Below, piece by piece: positions 46,490-63,382 of a stretch of DNA of 64,000 nt; positions within the stretch are counted from its first letter, which is position 1; the number at the start of each line of letters is the position of its first letter. The stretch covers positions 1,798,001-1,862,000 of the forward strand of contig NC_081340.1 in the NCBI RefSeq assembly GCF_022539665.2, given 5' to 3'. This stretch comes from Daphnia carinata (lineage: Eukaryota; Arthropoda; Branchiopoda; Diplostraca; Daphniidae). Under the pieces are notes generated by a model that had not been told where the DNA came from, did not search any database, and saw only the letters and a list, made by a program, of their open reading frames with translations. The position numbers and the translations under genes are program-made.

Positions 46490-49400
46490 ATGTCGACCAC
46501 TGTCAAGAGCCGGACGCCTACAAAAGAACTGGTTCATTCCGGCCGAGCGGACGACGACAGCGGTCAAGAGATGATGTTCCTCAACGGTAACGATACTGTG
46601 ACGACGTCGTCTGGTGATAACCAAAGTTTGCGACCTACTCCAAGAGCATTAACGGTTGAGGCCGGACCGTCGCGATCCCATCCGTCGGTTTCGCTGGGAT
46701 TACCGAAGAGCGTGGTCAACGACGCCGTGCTGAACGTGCCCGAACTGCCACCCGAACGCCAAAAATGGGATAACAAATTACAATTCATGTTGAGCGCCAT
46801 TGGATATTCGGTCGGATTGGGCAACGTTTGGCGTTTCCCTTATCTCGTCCAGCAGAACGGAGGCGGTAGGTGTCTCATCTTTTTTGTTCTCTAAGAAATT
46901 GTTTACGAGATGTTCAGCTGTGATCAATCACGCGCGTAAAGAGACAAACAGCCGACTTTATAGCGAGCACCTCTATTTTCCAGTTTATTTTGAAACGATC
47001 TGTCACGGTAGGGAAAAATAAGTGAATGGAAAACAACATCGATATCTTTTCTTTTTATTTTTTTTATGCGTCTAGATTTATTGATTGATTGCAAAAGGCC
47101 ACGTTTGAACATCTTCCAAAGGAAAACAACCCGTGCCTACGTAGCGTTATGTGGCAATAGCGGATCGATAACAGCAAAAAAGATTTCTCCATTAGTTTGA
47201 AAAATTCAGGAACATCTTTCACATAGAAACTCGACTGTCTACGCAACCTTTTGTAGCGTCTAACGACAACGCGCATAAATGATCCGTAAACCTGCCGTTG
47301 GCTCCGTAGTTGGCATTTCGTCATCCAACTTGTCAGAGTCACTCAATGAATCATCGATGTTGGTTTTAGCTTCGTCAGCTGTTGTTGCCCTATGCATTTT
47401 GTTCTTCCGTGATTCGACCAAGATTTAAACAGTCGAAAATCAAATTGATCGGAAAGCAGTGCCAACTAATTTGATCACGTCGTAAAGCCTTTTTTTTTTC
47501 TTTTTGTTTTTGCGCGTCGCATGCAAAACGACGAAGACCTGTGTTGGTTTTGAACATCTATTTGCAAACGGGCGACACCTCAATAGTTTTAGATGGGTTC
47601 CCCCTGTCCTGTGTTTCCAGCCGAAAGAACATGCCGAATGCAACACGGGCTCGTATAGATTTTCCGGATCCTGGTGGGGCTTCGCTTTTATTTTCTGTTC
47701 TATCACTGTCGTCTGCGTAATTGTGGCTCGCACGGGAAAGATAGACCAGTGTTGAATGTCCCCAATGTGTGTAACGCCGTATTAAAAAACCAGTGGATGG
47801 ACCGGTCACCGTCCAATGGGCTTTTATTCCTTTCGTGATGAAATTACATCGACCACCCTCCGTCATAAATGTTTATCGCGCGATCTAGTGTTTCGCCTTT
47901 TTTTTTTTTTACTGATAAATTAGTTACGTAAGGTATTGCGTAATAATAAGCTACAAGAACTGAAAAACTACTAGACTGCTTTCAAGAGCGTACCTCCTTA
48001 AAAACGTCGGTGTAATGTTAGACGATTCTGAGAATTTCAGCAATAAGAATAAAGAAATATAAATTTTACGATTGTTTAGGTCTCGCGTTGGCTCGTCTAC
48101 GGGTAACAAATAAGAATGGGGGGGGGGGGTGAAAAAACAGGAAGAGAGAGGCAATTAATAGTGAAATCGATATCGAAGAGTGGATGAAAGTGGCATGAAG
48201 GAACTGAGAGCCACTGGCGGTTTTCGTGTGATGGATACGTTCCATTTTGGAGGAACAAAAAAAGAAGGGAAGGAAGGAAATCCGGAGTGACATTAAGTAC
48301 TTGTAAGACGCAATCCGTGATTTCGATTGTCGGCAAGAGATTTTCCGTTGCGTGATCCGCGTAAGGCACACTGCCTCGTGTGTGTGTGCCGATTCTCGCA
48401 ACAACACGCGCCGGACCAAAATACTAAAACATACAATTGCATTTTACCGTGAAAACATTTAGCCTCGAAGATACGAGCGGTAATTGTGTTTCTTTTTTTC
48501 TTCTTCATTTTTAACGTATTTACCCAAGAGTTTCAAAATATTTACATTTGGTCTTAGGAGAGACCTCGTGATGAAATATTTGGTTTGAATTTTAGGGAAA
48601 TAAAAATTCTCTAAAAAAAAGAAAGATAGAGGTTCAATTTTATTGATTACAAAAGTAGGTAGGGAGCTCATAGGAGATATTCGAGTGCAAAACGTGAACG
48701 TGATTATCGATCGACACCCGCTCATCCACTTTCTTCGCGATGCGCAGGTCTCGGCTATCTTTTACGAAATTCCCATATTCATTCGTCTGCTTTTGTACGT
48801 TCTATCAAGCATCTCTTCATTGAAATAGATGAAAAATCAGAAAGAAAGAAAAAAACGAACACGGAGAGTAGTTTGAAAACAGTTCAATCATTCGTGAACG
48901 TGTTTCGTCACTGTTTTCTTTGTGCAGATGCCCCACTTTAATCACGCCGCGAAGTGTATGCGCTTCGAAACGTAAATCCCTCCCGTATTATACAAAAGAA
49001 TAGACGCAAACCGATTCGTTTAGCTCCGTGTATGTTTAAGTCTCCTGCTGCATTCAATCATCCTATTTCTGTTACACGGACAATTGTACAAATAGGATGT
49101 GATGGATTTTTAAAGCCCTTTTTTTTGTCTTTCAGGCTAAAGTTCCATAACCCTTTCGTTTAATGTTGACAATATCGAGAATGGCAACCGTCAGCTTGTA
49201 GGATGTAGGATTCTGTTTCGACATAAAAGAACAAGATGAATAAACAAGCAAATATAATGTCAGATAGAAAAAACTGTCAAAATTTATGCTGTTACTGTTT
49301 TATAGCTAAACAGCATTTCTGGCAAGACTTTCATGTTGCGAACGTAGCGCTTTTTCTCCTCTAAAAAAAGAAAGAGTCTACGTTCGTGCAAAAGCAATCC

Positions 49401-52400
49401 ATTCACGACGATCGATTGCCTTTTTACAAATTCGGTCGATCCGTTTCTATTTTGCATTTCGCCATCATTTCGCTTTACCATGATTGCAAGTCACCACCGG
49501 AAACAATCAATCAAAATTCTGCCAACAGAAGGAAGTGTGTAGAATAAAAATTCGTTAGTAATGAACTAGGCAAATTACAAAAATTGTTTTTGTTTTTTTT
49601 TAGCCAGCAGAAATAAAAAAAAAAACACGCACGAATCCTTGGGGGTGAAATGGGACAACCAGGCGTGCTCGACGTGATTGAAAAAAATAATAATTATAAA
49701 AGCCAGCGGGAATTAGAAATTTGGCGATGAAATTCGATTGCGGTCCTACTATACGTGATAAGGTCACACTCATCTACGTCGATACGAAACACGCAAGTAA
49801 AAACATCGCCTGCAACGTTGTAAGATAGTGTAGGCCTTCTTCGTCGAATGTAATATGCAAATTCAGCGCAGAACCATCAATCTTATATTTCGCTATCGAA
49901 TGCATCGATTCATTGGATAGCGAGCACGAAACACGAGTGTGGCACTGAAGAAGGCAATCCAGCTCATCTGCTGTGCATTTTGTGCTCGAAACCGGGGTAG
50001 AAACAAACTGTACCTAAGCTATTGCTATCTTTTATGGATGTTGTCTGCCTTTAACAGAGGCAGAAGTGCATAGAGACAGAAGCCTTAGTTTAATTTTCTA
50101 GCGACTCTCCTTTTTTTTTACGTCCACTAAAAAATATCAACAAAAACAGGGCAGGAGTAATGAAACGTCATGTGCAACGTACCTTAATTTATAGACACAG
50201 AGTCAATACGTTGATAACAAAAGCTCTTTTGAAGAACATCCAACTGAAAGCTTCCGACGTCATAAACTGTAATCTGTTTTTTTTTTTTTTTTTTGCAAAG
50301 CGCTGAAAAAAGATGTGAACAGCACATCGCTCTTTTCTTTTTTTTACGATGATTTGATTTGAAGCTAAAAACATTGTTACCTTATGTTTACTACATTCCC
50401 CCTCTTACGAAGCAGGAGCGTTTCTGATCCCGTTCTTCGTCATGCTCTTGCTGGAGGGCATCCCGCTCTTCCTGGTCGAATTGGCGCTGGGACAGAAATT
50501 GCGGCAGGGCTCGCTGGGAGCGTGGAATATCATTCACCCGTGGCTCGGCGGTTTGGGTATCGCTTCCACTTTGGTCGCCTTCCTCGTCGGCCTCTACTAC
50601 AACGTCATCATCACCTGGTGCTTCTACTACCTGTTCAACTCCTTCCAGGTAATAAAACGTTCATTCAAAAAATTTAATTCTAAATAAAGTTGATTGTTTT
50701 TGGGTTTTTTTTTTGTATGCAAGTCTCCGTTACCTTGGTCAACGTGTCCACTTGATGCGAATGGGACGGCTGTTAGCGAATGCACGGCCGCCACCGAAAC
50801 GGCCTACTTCTGGTACCGGACGGCGCTGGACATTTCGCCGAGCGTCGACGAGCCCGTCGGCATCAAATGGTGGATGGCCCTTTGCCTCCTGCTCGCCTGG
50901 ATTATTGTCTACTTCATCACCATGCGCGGCATTCAATCTTCTGGCAAAGTACAGTACTTTCTTATTCCATATTGTGTATAAGCAAGGGCAAAAGCAAGCT
51001 ATAAATTAAGTAAGCTTAAAGGCTTAGTGAGCTCGTTCGTGAAGCAAAGAAATTTGGATTCAAAGTCTAATGAATACGTTAAGTAGCTGATTTAATTAAT
51101 ACATATTGCCACTATACCGTGGGGCACTGGATCGCGCGGCTCTTTTTTAATGGACAATTTCATCATGTGCTTGTTAACAGGTCGTCTATTTTACGGCTCT
51201 TTTCCCCTATGCTGTTCTCACGATTTTCTTCATTCGGGGCATCACACTCAAGGGAGCGGGAGCCGGATTAGCCCACATGCTACAGCCTCAAGTATGGTAT
51301 CACCATCTTGTTCCGCATCTTCTATTTTACGATACTAACTAGTTGGAGATGTTAAGTAATTAAACGTGAATATGAATTACCCAGTCAAGGACGTCTCAAT
51401 GCGCTTATTTTAATTCCCCGTGAAACTGTTATACATTCCTTTTGCTAATTTTTACAGATGCACAAACTGCTGGACCCGACCGTTTGGCTGGACGCGGCGA
51501 CGCAAGTTTTCTATTCGTTCAACATCGGATTCGGCTCTCTGATCGCTTTCGGCAGCTACAATCCGCCTCGCAACAATTGCGTCAAAGACACGCTCATCCT
51601 GTCCGTCTGCAACGCGGCCACGGCCATTTACGCCAGTATCGTCATCTTCGCCATCCTCGGATTCAAGGCCGTCCGTTCCTACGATCTCTGCGTCCAGCAG
51701 TGAGTGTGCATTTCATTTCCTCCACTATTTCAACCGGATACTGAATAATTATTTCCCGTTTCGTCTGTTTGGTGTTGTTAATTGCTGACATTTAAACAGC
51801 GACAAAGGATTAATTGGTGAAAGATTCCCCGGTCTCGTAGTCAATGGCAGCCTCACAGATGAGGCGTATGCAAACTTCCTGGAATTCCGCGAGGAATCGA
51901 AAGATTTGGGATTGCGAGGCTGTAATTTGGAAGCCATCATGAACGAGGTATATACACTATTTATACTATTTGCTAAAATGGTGATGTAGAGCGAAAAAAT
52001 GTTCACAAAATCAGCGAAAGTAAAAGAAATAACCGAACAAATCAAACAACAGCGAATAAAGAGCTTTTAAAAAAAAATGGGGCTGAATAAGAAACGCAGG
52101 TAAAGAAAACAGAAAGACATGATTTATTCGTAGCAAATTAGGTCCCTTTGTCAATCTTGTTTCATCCAATTTGCATACTATAACTCACCAAACACCACCC
52201 ACGCACGTACGCTCACACGGATGGTTCCATTTCCCTTTCATTGCAATTTCGCTCGTTATTCAAAAGTCGGTCGAAGGCACCGGCTTGGTCTTTATCGTCT
52301 TCACACAAGCCATCGTCGAATTACCGGCAGCTCCATTTTGGGCCATCATTTTCTTCTTGATGCTCCTGGCCCTCGGCGTCGGATCGCAGATCGGTACTCT

Positions 52401-53467
52401 CGAAGGTGTCATCAGCACCGTCTTTGACATCCAGATCGTCCGCGGCGCCCGCAAAGAAGTCGTCTCCGGTAGGAAAATGAAAACGAAATCTGATTACGGT
52501 GTAAAGCCGTTGCGGTCAAGTAATCCTTAATGTTCATCACTGCCATTTACAGCCGCTGTGTGCATCATCAGCTACCTGATCGGACTGCTGTTCGTGACGG
52601 GATCGGGCGAGTACTGGGTCAAGATCTTTGATTCCTTTGCTGGAACCACCGGTTTGATCTTCATCGCCCTCCTCGAATCCATCGCCGTCATGTACATCTA
52701 CGGACATCGAAAGTAAGCGGAATTTTATTTTTAGAAAGCGAATCAATCATTTTTTTTTTTCAGGGCGTGGTGCCCTGCCGGCTCATATCGGCCTCGATTC
52801 AAATCGAAAGTTATAGTCACATGTCACTATATCCATTTAATTTGACCAGGTTCTCGCAAGACATTCTCCAGATGACGGGCCACATGCCGGGCCCTTATTG
52901 GCAGATCACTTGGCGCTTCGTCGGACCCGTATTGATCAGTGTCCTCTTGGTCGCTTCCATCATTTATCGCTCCTTTGACAAACCGGCGTACTATGCGTGG
53001 AATGCAGAAGAGGTGAGTGAACGTGACGTGGCTTTAAAAAAATAGATTCTACAAACGTTGAGCGCGTTATTTGTTTGTACCAGGGTAAGAGCTTGTTGAC
53101 GCCCTATCCACAATGGGTGTTGATCGCCGGCGGTTTGTTGGCCGCCATCTCGGTCCTGCCCATTCCAGTCGTGTTCCTATTGCGACGCTTCCAGTTCCTC
53201 CGGCTCGACACGGACATCAACAAGGGTGTTATCCGCCGCAACGAGACGACCATTTCAACTAAACAAATGATGACCGACGTCGACGTGAGAATCTATTCTA
53301 GAATTTCTTTATTTCTTTGAGGAGCGAATGAGAGCAAACGTCATTAATATTCGCAGGAGTATGGAGACAACGCGATCGAAGAAGAGGACGAAGAAGAGGC
53401 TTTAGGTCGCTTAGAAATGACGACGTCCAATCGGACGTTTACCATTGGTCATCGAGATGAAAACTAA
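46490..53467 (+). CDS. SLC6 sodium-coupled transporter, B0AT/NTT4/XTRP3 (SLC6A15-20) type
   Basis: Eleven coding exons: 46490-46865, 50416-50648, 50724-50948, 51181-51291, 51458-51699, 51800-51947, 52267-52468, 52553-52712, 52850-53012, 53084-53284, 53357-53467. Phases agree; 723 residues, close to SLC6A15 (about 730). Helix 1 carries the sodium-site segment [17 protein letters not shown] after a 94-residue polar N-terminus. Other marks are [16 protein letters not shown], the extracellular [15 protein letters not shown] with its second Cys (disulfide loop), [22 protein letters not shown] and [16 protein letters not shown]. The YFWYR..LDIS and SSGK motifs place it with the amino-acid-transporting B0AT/NTT4 subgroup rather than the monoamine or GABA carriers. 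The tail is acidic. Intron 1 is 3.55 kb; the others are short. Likely role: Na+-dependent neutral amino-acid uptake across the plasma membrane (family inference). Confidence 0.93.
46866..50415. other. Large first intron of the SLC6 gene
   Basis: 3.55 kb without a recognisable nested gene. Contains a 12-G run at about 48118-48129 and T-runs at about 47899 and 50280. Confidence 0.5.
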
Positions 53468-55044
53468 CACTGATTTGATGATGCATCACGATATTCAAGT
53501 TGTCGATATTCTCTTTGAACTTAAGAAGGTCTGTGGATATTGAAATTTCAATTGGGTGATTGATCTTTCTTTCGTTTGTGCCAAGATAGTGAAGGCAAAT
53601 AGTTTTGTACGAGTCAGGGGGGATGGTTCGTAAAATTAGTGTAGATTCTAGTTCGATCCAATTGGTTAACGTCCATGCCTAGGCTTAAAAATTAAAAAAA
53701 AAAAAGATGTAATAGTTGATGATCTCATAACTTGATAAGCTTTCAAGAATGTCTCAAACTGCTGAGCAGCTAAGGAAGAAAACTTTTGGATGAGAAGCGG
53801 CGCCGTGCGTCGAGCGTGACAACTTATGAGTTTCCATTAAATTAATGGAGAAGAGAAAAGACAAAAATATAACGAATTTAAAACAAAAGTATATGTAAAA
53901 CAAAACAAAAAAATTTGTTTAATTCAAAAAAAAAAAAAAAAGATCCTTTCATTTTCTACAAAAGTGAGACGCGAACAATGATCGCGAATGGCAAATGAAT
54001 TGTCTATCAAAATACTTTATCATTTTTGTTTTTCGTCTCAACTTTCAAATATTTAAGAAGATGCAATAGTTTTACATGTTCATAGTTTCTTTGTCTTCAA
54101 CGTGTATGTACACATATACACATAGACAGCATGTAAGAGCACATTCCTTTTACATATTTACATCCATCTCCTAAGTGCTGGTTCCGGGAATAAGTTTACG
54201 TGTACCTTTTTTTTTATTTGGCAAGTTTAAGCAACAAAACATTGACCAAAGGAAATGGGAAACTATAACAGTTACTCATCGCAAATAGAATTAAGTATTC
54301 CAACGTTTTATCCGGGGGGGGGGGGGGGGGAAGAAGCAGGCCAAAAACAAAGCTAACTTTAATGAAAATACGATAAAGACAGAAACTCATTTATGGTCCC
54401 TAAATGCAGAAAAGAATAATCACTTTTCATTTACGTCGTCTTTTTTTTTTTTAATTGATTGAAAGAAACAAAAAAAAAATTTATCTTTGACTCTGTATAT
54501 GTATGTCATCAATGTTGTTTCATGTTTGAAAAAAAAAATGAAGAAATAAACAAAGAATGAGCGGGAGAAACATTAAAACAAACCGAAACATAAGAAAAAA
54601 AAAATGTGAATATATATATATATACTCTTCTGAAAGCAACGTAATTTTTTAGATAGGATGAAAAAAATTCGAAAAAGCAGAAATTCCAATAGGCAATAAT
54701 TGTTTCGGAATCGTACCGATGAGTGAGTTTGGGTGTGTGTCTGTCTCGGTCATAATGGGGTATAATATAGAGGGAGAAAAACAAAAGGAGTTAATAAAGA
54801 AAATGCACTACAATTAGCAAGGTCGATCATCGCCATCCACACAATCAACAATCAAGAGGAAAAGTCAGTTGGCAGGTTACGAGACACGCTCACACAACCA
54901 CCAGCGCATTCACATAACACACACATAAAAAGTAAACAAGCGATTTTCACTAACTATAGTAGCTAACAACTTTGAACTGTTTAATTTTTTTGTTTTGTTT
55001 TGTTTTCTCTTTTTTTTTCAATGACGTAGCGAGACGGGCAGTAT
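53468..55044. other. Intergenic between convergent SLC6 and receptor genes
   Basis: Shared 3' flanks. Holds a pure 17-G run at 54314-54330, A-runs at 53927-53941 and a (TA)n tract near 54612. No coding or RNA gene seen. Confidence 0.5.
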
Positions 55045-59129
<4,085 letters not shown>

Positions 59130-61528
59130 TTTGATTTGGATAAATGTTGAATGCGGATATAAAGGAACTCAAGAAACGAAGATGAAATAATTTTAAATTC
59201 GGGCTGCGTAGAGAGAAAACGGTTATGCTCCGCCCAGTCTAGACAATCCAGACATGGTGGCTGTCTGGAATGAAACCATCGAACATATAGACACTAAAAG
59301 AAAAAAATCAAGAAATTTTCGCACTGGAAACTGGGAAATAACAAACGGTAATTCTCTCGTTTGTTGTAATTGACGGTAGCAACAATGTCCGCTAGTAACA
59401 GTATTGATCAGTGAAGGTTAAAGCAGTCGATAACAATACAGCAACGCACACAGAATAGGATCAATCTATTGGCTGACAATTTTTTTTGTTTGCACTAACT
59501 TGGCACTAAATCGGTCAAAGTTGGTTGGCTGGCTTCCCTTTTTTCTACTGGCATTTAAGAGCCAGTTTTCGTGGCTTGTTTCCAACGCCATCTACTGGTC
59601 GATTCGTAGAATTATGCTCTTTCTTTTTTTCTTCAAGTAAGCTACTTTTTGGCTGGTTTTGCCAGTGTTTTTGACGACGACTATGCCTAACCAAGACGAT
59701 TCGACTAATGGATAGGCCAGCTGCCTCGCCGATTATTTTTAAAGTTCTAAAAATTTTAACTACGTGCTACAGTTGGCTGCGTCATGGTAGGGTAAGAGTC
59801 CGCACATCCTGACGACTAGGAAAACCTCGGAACGATGACACCCACATTTCTTCATAAGTAATAAACAATCAGTCAGCATAGCAACTGAAACTCATGGTGG
59901 CATTAATTTTCTGTGTTATTTTTAGTCATGTATGACCTCATTTTTCGAGGTTGTCATTAATCCTTAATCAAGTCCACTGGTACATACCGCCATAATAATG
60001 ATGGCGGCATCTTTGTTCCATGAAATTCGATCTTAACTCTTTTGCAGAAGGCATTTATCTAATGCTAATGGCGTTTCCACGCACATGGACACAAAAGGGG
60101 ATATTTACAGCCGAGATACGATTCTGATAGATAAATGAACACAGAATCGTCATGGCAGTAATCTCGGATGCAATTGGACTTTCAAGCCTCGAACGATAAC
60201 AACTTCGTGATACGAAAACTAGCCTATTATGTACTCAAGAATGCAAGTTGTTCGAAGAAACAAAAAAAGACGTTGATCGAAGAAGGGTTGTTGTGTTATA
60301 CCATATGCTTATTACCGTTGTCCATGAATCTGTGTCAACAGGTATCGAAGAACCAATGACTTCCACGGGAAAGAATCGTCGTGGAAACGCTAATCAAAAA
60401 TTCTATTCCCTTCTTTTCACGTTTCCGTGCAACCGAAGGACGTCCCATTTTTTGCATAAACCCGTTTCCTAGTTTATCCTCGCATCGCTAATTCTTACTG
60501 CATCATCGCTAACATCGATCAACTGTAACTTCAAAGTTTCACCTGGACCAAACTGCTTGTTGTTTATCAAGAACAGAGTGTGTCCATTTGATGGCAGTTG
60601 GCAATGCCTCCATCACAGTCACAGTTATAGATTTTAATTTTCAACTGTCTTAATTCAAATAAATAAATGTTTTCATTCCCAAATCATGGCCATTGCTCAC
60701 TTACGATTGCACCTGCAACTGAGACTAACTCAACTACCCTGTCCAAATAAGTTTACATCTATTTGTTTTAAATTCGAAACGGAATTTCTATATACGGCTA
60801 TTCGTGTTTTTAATATTCAATGTATTCGACAAGTCGGGTGGGAGATGGTTCTAAACACTTTGGAGGTGACAACAACTCCCGCCGTTCCTGTGAATGTTTT
60901 CGCAGCAACAGATGACGGCGGCAAGCGTCACTGCCGACCTTCCTCCGATAGCACATAAAGCGCCGCAAGATAAAAATAACCAAATCCAACGTGCTGTTTT
61001 TTTTTTCTTTTTCTTTTTCGTTCTCCTGTTCCTTTGATACGACACGCTGATTTATGTCAGGCTTGATTCTATAGCAGCCCGCTGTTTTTACAAACAAAAA
61101 GAGGGTGGCCGTCCTTCACGGTATCGTTCCCTTGGCCGAGGAATGCGCCCGTTCACTTCTTCTTTTTTTTTTTTCTGGCACGTACTTTGGATATGCATAA
61201 TTCACATATGTAGATGTTGTGACATTTTCTTTGTGCCCGTGCAGGGCCCATTATACTAAGTTGAACATACATAAATTAGGGAAATTCATTTTCTCTGACT
61301 AATGTTTTCATCCCGGTGCTAATATAAATAAATAGGCTTGCCAAAGCTGTGTTTGCTAAAAGAAAACGTTTGTTGTCTGAAATTCAATTTAGAAAATTCA
61401 GGACAAAGCAAAAATTGAACCCAATTTGCTTGTAAAGCCCTAACCCTTTTTTCTCCATTCTGCCTAAAACTAAATCTGAATTGGAAATCTTTGACCGTCA
61501 TCTGTTTCACCTAAAGATGGGGGAAGCT
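59130..61528. other. Intergenic
   Basis: About 2.4 kb with the presumed receptor promoter. Short frames at 60168-60472 and 60686-60958 show no recognisable protein. Nothing else supported. Confidence 0.45.
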
Positions 61529-61757
61529 TCACCTGACTCTCGTTTTTATCTCTACGTCAACGTTTTCCTTGTTGTGGCCGTTCATAAAATTAAAGTTAAC
61601 CCATTGACCCTCCTTTAACTTGAGATGCTCTGCTTTCATTCGATGACCTGCGGTAAACTTTGACCTCTCCCCATCCGCACAAATTTCATTGACCTTTTCT
61701 TTCAAATACCGGAAGAACTCGACCTTGTTTCCAGCAGAGTTAGTCTTGGTTGAACCG
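61529..61757 (-). CDS. Possible orphan terminal exon or gene remnant
   Basis: On the minus strand a good acceptor (TTGTGCGAACAG) is followed by a 75-codon open frame: VNGSTKTNSAGNKVEFFRYL, then a charged KLKEGQWVNFNF part and VDVEIKTRVR before the stop. Codon content looks coding, but the only ATG in reach is internal and upstream exons would have to lie antisense to the trypsin gene or beyond the window. It may be a decayed duplicate. No family recognised. Confidence 0.3.
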
Positions 61758-61808
61758 TTCACCTGTTCGCACAAAAACAGGACTGCTGGTTAACACTTTT
61801 AAAATAAA

Positions 61809-63382
61809 ATGATTCGAACTAAAATCAAGTTCATTGTCTTGGTTGTCTGTATGTCGTGCTGTATGGGTAAGATTAGAAATCCATTAAAAACTATTTGAAA
61901 CCAAGAAATAATCAAAACAAATTCGTCATGTCTCTATTTGATTAAATGCCAGCAATGCCAAAACCCGATGCGTTACAAAGGCCCGTTTCATTACTGCAAA
62001 ATTTGAACTTCCAACGGATACCGCAAGAAAAAATAGTCGGAGGTTACATCGTGGCTCCGAATTCACTGCCGTTCCAGGTGTCCATACAACGCCGTCCCAG
62101 GCCTACAGCCGACTGGATGCATTATTGCGGAGGTTCCATCCTCGATTCGAAAATCGTCGTCACTGCAGCCCATTGCATCTCCGGGTAAGAGAACTTTTCG
62201 TTCATTGATTATTCATTTCACTTTTGTTAAATGATATGCAAGATGAGATGAACGTCCGTTTTCTCGTAAGGATTGACGCAACTAATTTGCGTGTTGTGGC
62301 CGGAGAGCACAGCTTGTCAATTGATAGCCGTCTCGAACAAAAATCCATGCCTGTGTCGGTTATCGTACACGAAAATTTCAACTCCGATACGTTCCAGAAC
62401 GACATCGCTCTGGTCTATGTAAGCATTTTTCAATTACCTATAGAAATGTGTTTGAGTGCATTAATTATATACCTTCTGTTTGTTTTGTTTTTTATACAAA
62501 TGTATTCAAAGATGAGCAAAATTCCTTTGGATTTGAGCGTTCCATCCGCCAAAGCGATTCAACTGCCGCCTCCTGTTTCCCAATACGATCCATCTCTCGG
62601 AACTCGCATGAACGTGTCTGGTTGGGGATTCACAGAAGTGAGTATTAAATTGGGGGGGGGGGGGATCCTATCGTGTGTAACACTTGATTTCCTGCAATCA
62701 AATAGCCCTCGTCTGGACCCAGTGAAAGGCTTTCTGACGTCCTGCGCACTGTAAACATCGGCATCATTTCAGATGATATTTGCGACAAAACATATGGCGG
62801 CTCTCCCTATCGTCCTGTCGTTTTCCCTTCCATGTTATGTGCTGGCGACATGAATAAAGGTCCGTTTAATCATTTAAAAATTTTTAAAAAAATTTGATTT
62901 AAATTTCTTAAACTATTTTTTATTTGATCGATTAATAGGTGGATTAGATTCTTGCCAAGGCGATTCCGGTGGCCCATTGTTCACGAGCAATGGCAGTTCG
63001 GCTGTTCTTCACGGCATTGTCTCCTGGGGTGAAGGATGCGCCATTGCGTCATATCCGGGTATGAAACGTTAAACGCGCTTATTTATTATAAGCGTTCATT
63101 TGTTTAGCTAATAAGTTTGAGTGAAAGCAGTACGCGATGAAGACTCAGCAATTCCTTGAGCTTTTTAAATTTATATTTGGGTTTCATTATTTATTTTTAG
63201 GTGTTTACACTCAGGTGTCTTATTACTTGGACTGGATCGCTGCCAAACGCGCCCATTTAAACTCTTCGACACGTCCGCTAGCTTACCAATGTCAACATCC
63301 GATTACGCACATGTTTGGCCCTTGTCATCACGAGCAATATCACGTAACGAACGGTACCGCTAAAGAGAAATCAAAAGAATAA
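61809..63382 (+). CDS. Secreted trypsin-like serine protease
   Basis: Seven exons, 61809-61866, 61953-62184, 62271-62418, 62512-62637, 62706-62859, 62939-63058, 63201-63382, 339 residues. Signal peptide [18 protein letters not shown], a short propeptide, then the activation site EK|IVGGY. Catalytic triad: His in VTAAHC, Asp in NDIAL, Ser in CQGDSGGP; the Asp of LDSCQGD is the specificity residue, so cleavage after Lys/Arg is expected. SWGEGCA and [14 protein letters not shown] close the domain. Beyond the usual C-terminus there are about 45 extra residues with two cysteines and several histidines ([11 protein letters not shown]), which is unusual for a digestive trypsin. A 12-G run lies in intron 4. 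Digestive or extracellular processing role cannot be decided. Confidence 0.93.

Noticed and set aside
51458-51744. Alternative frames over SLC6 exon 5
   Set aside because: Shifted readings of a GC-rich coding exon; only the frame with [11 protein letters not shown] matches the transporter family.
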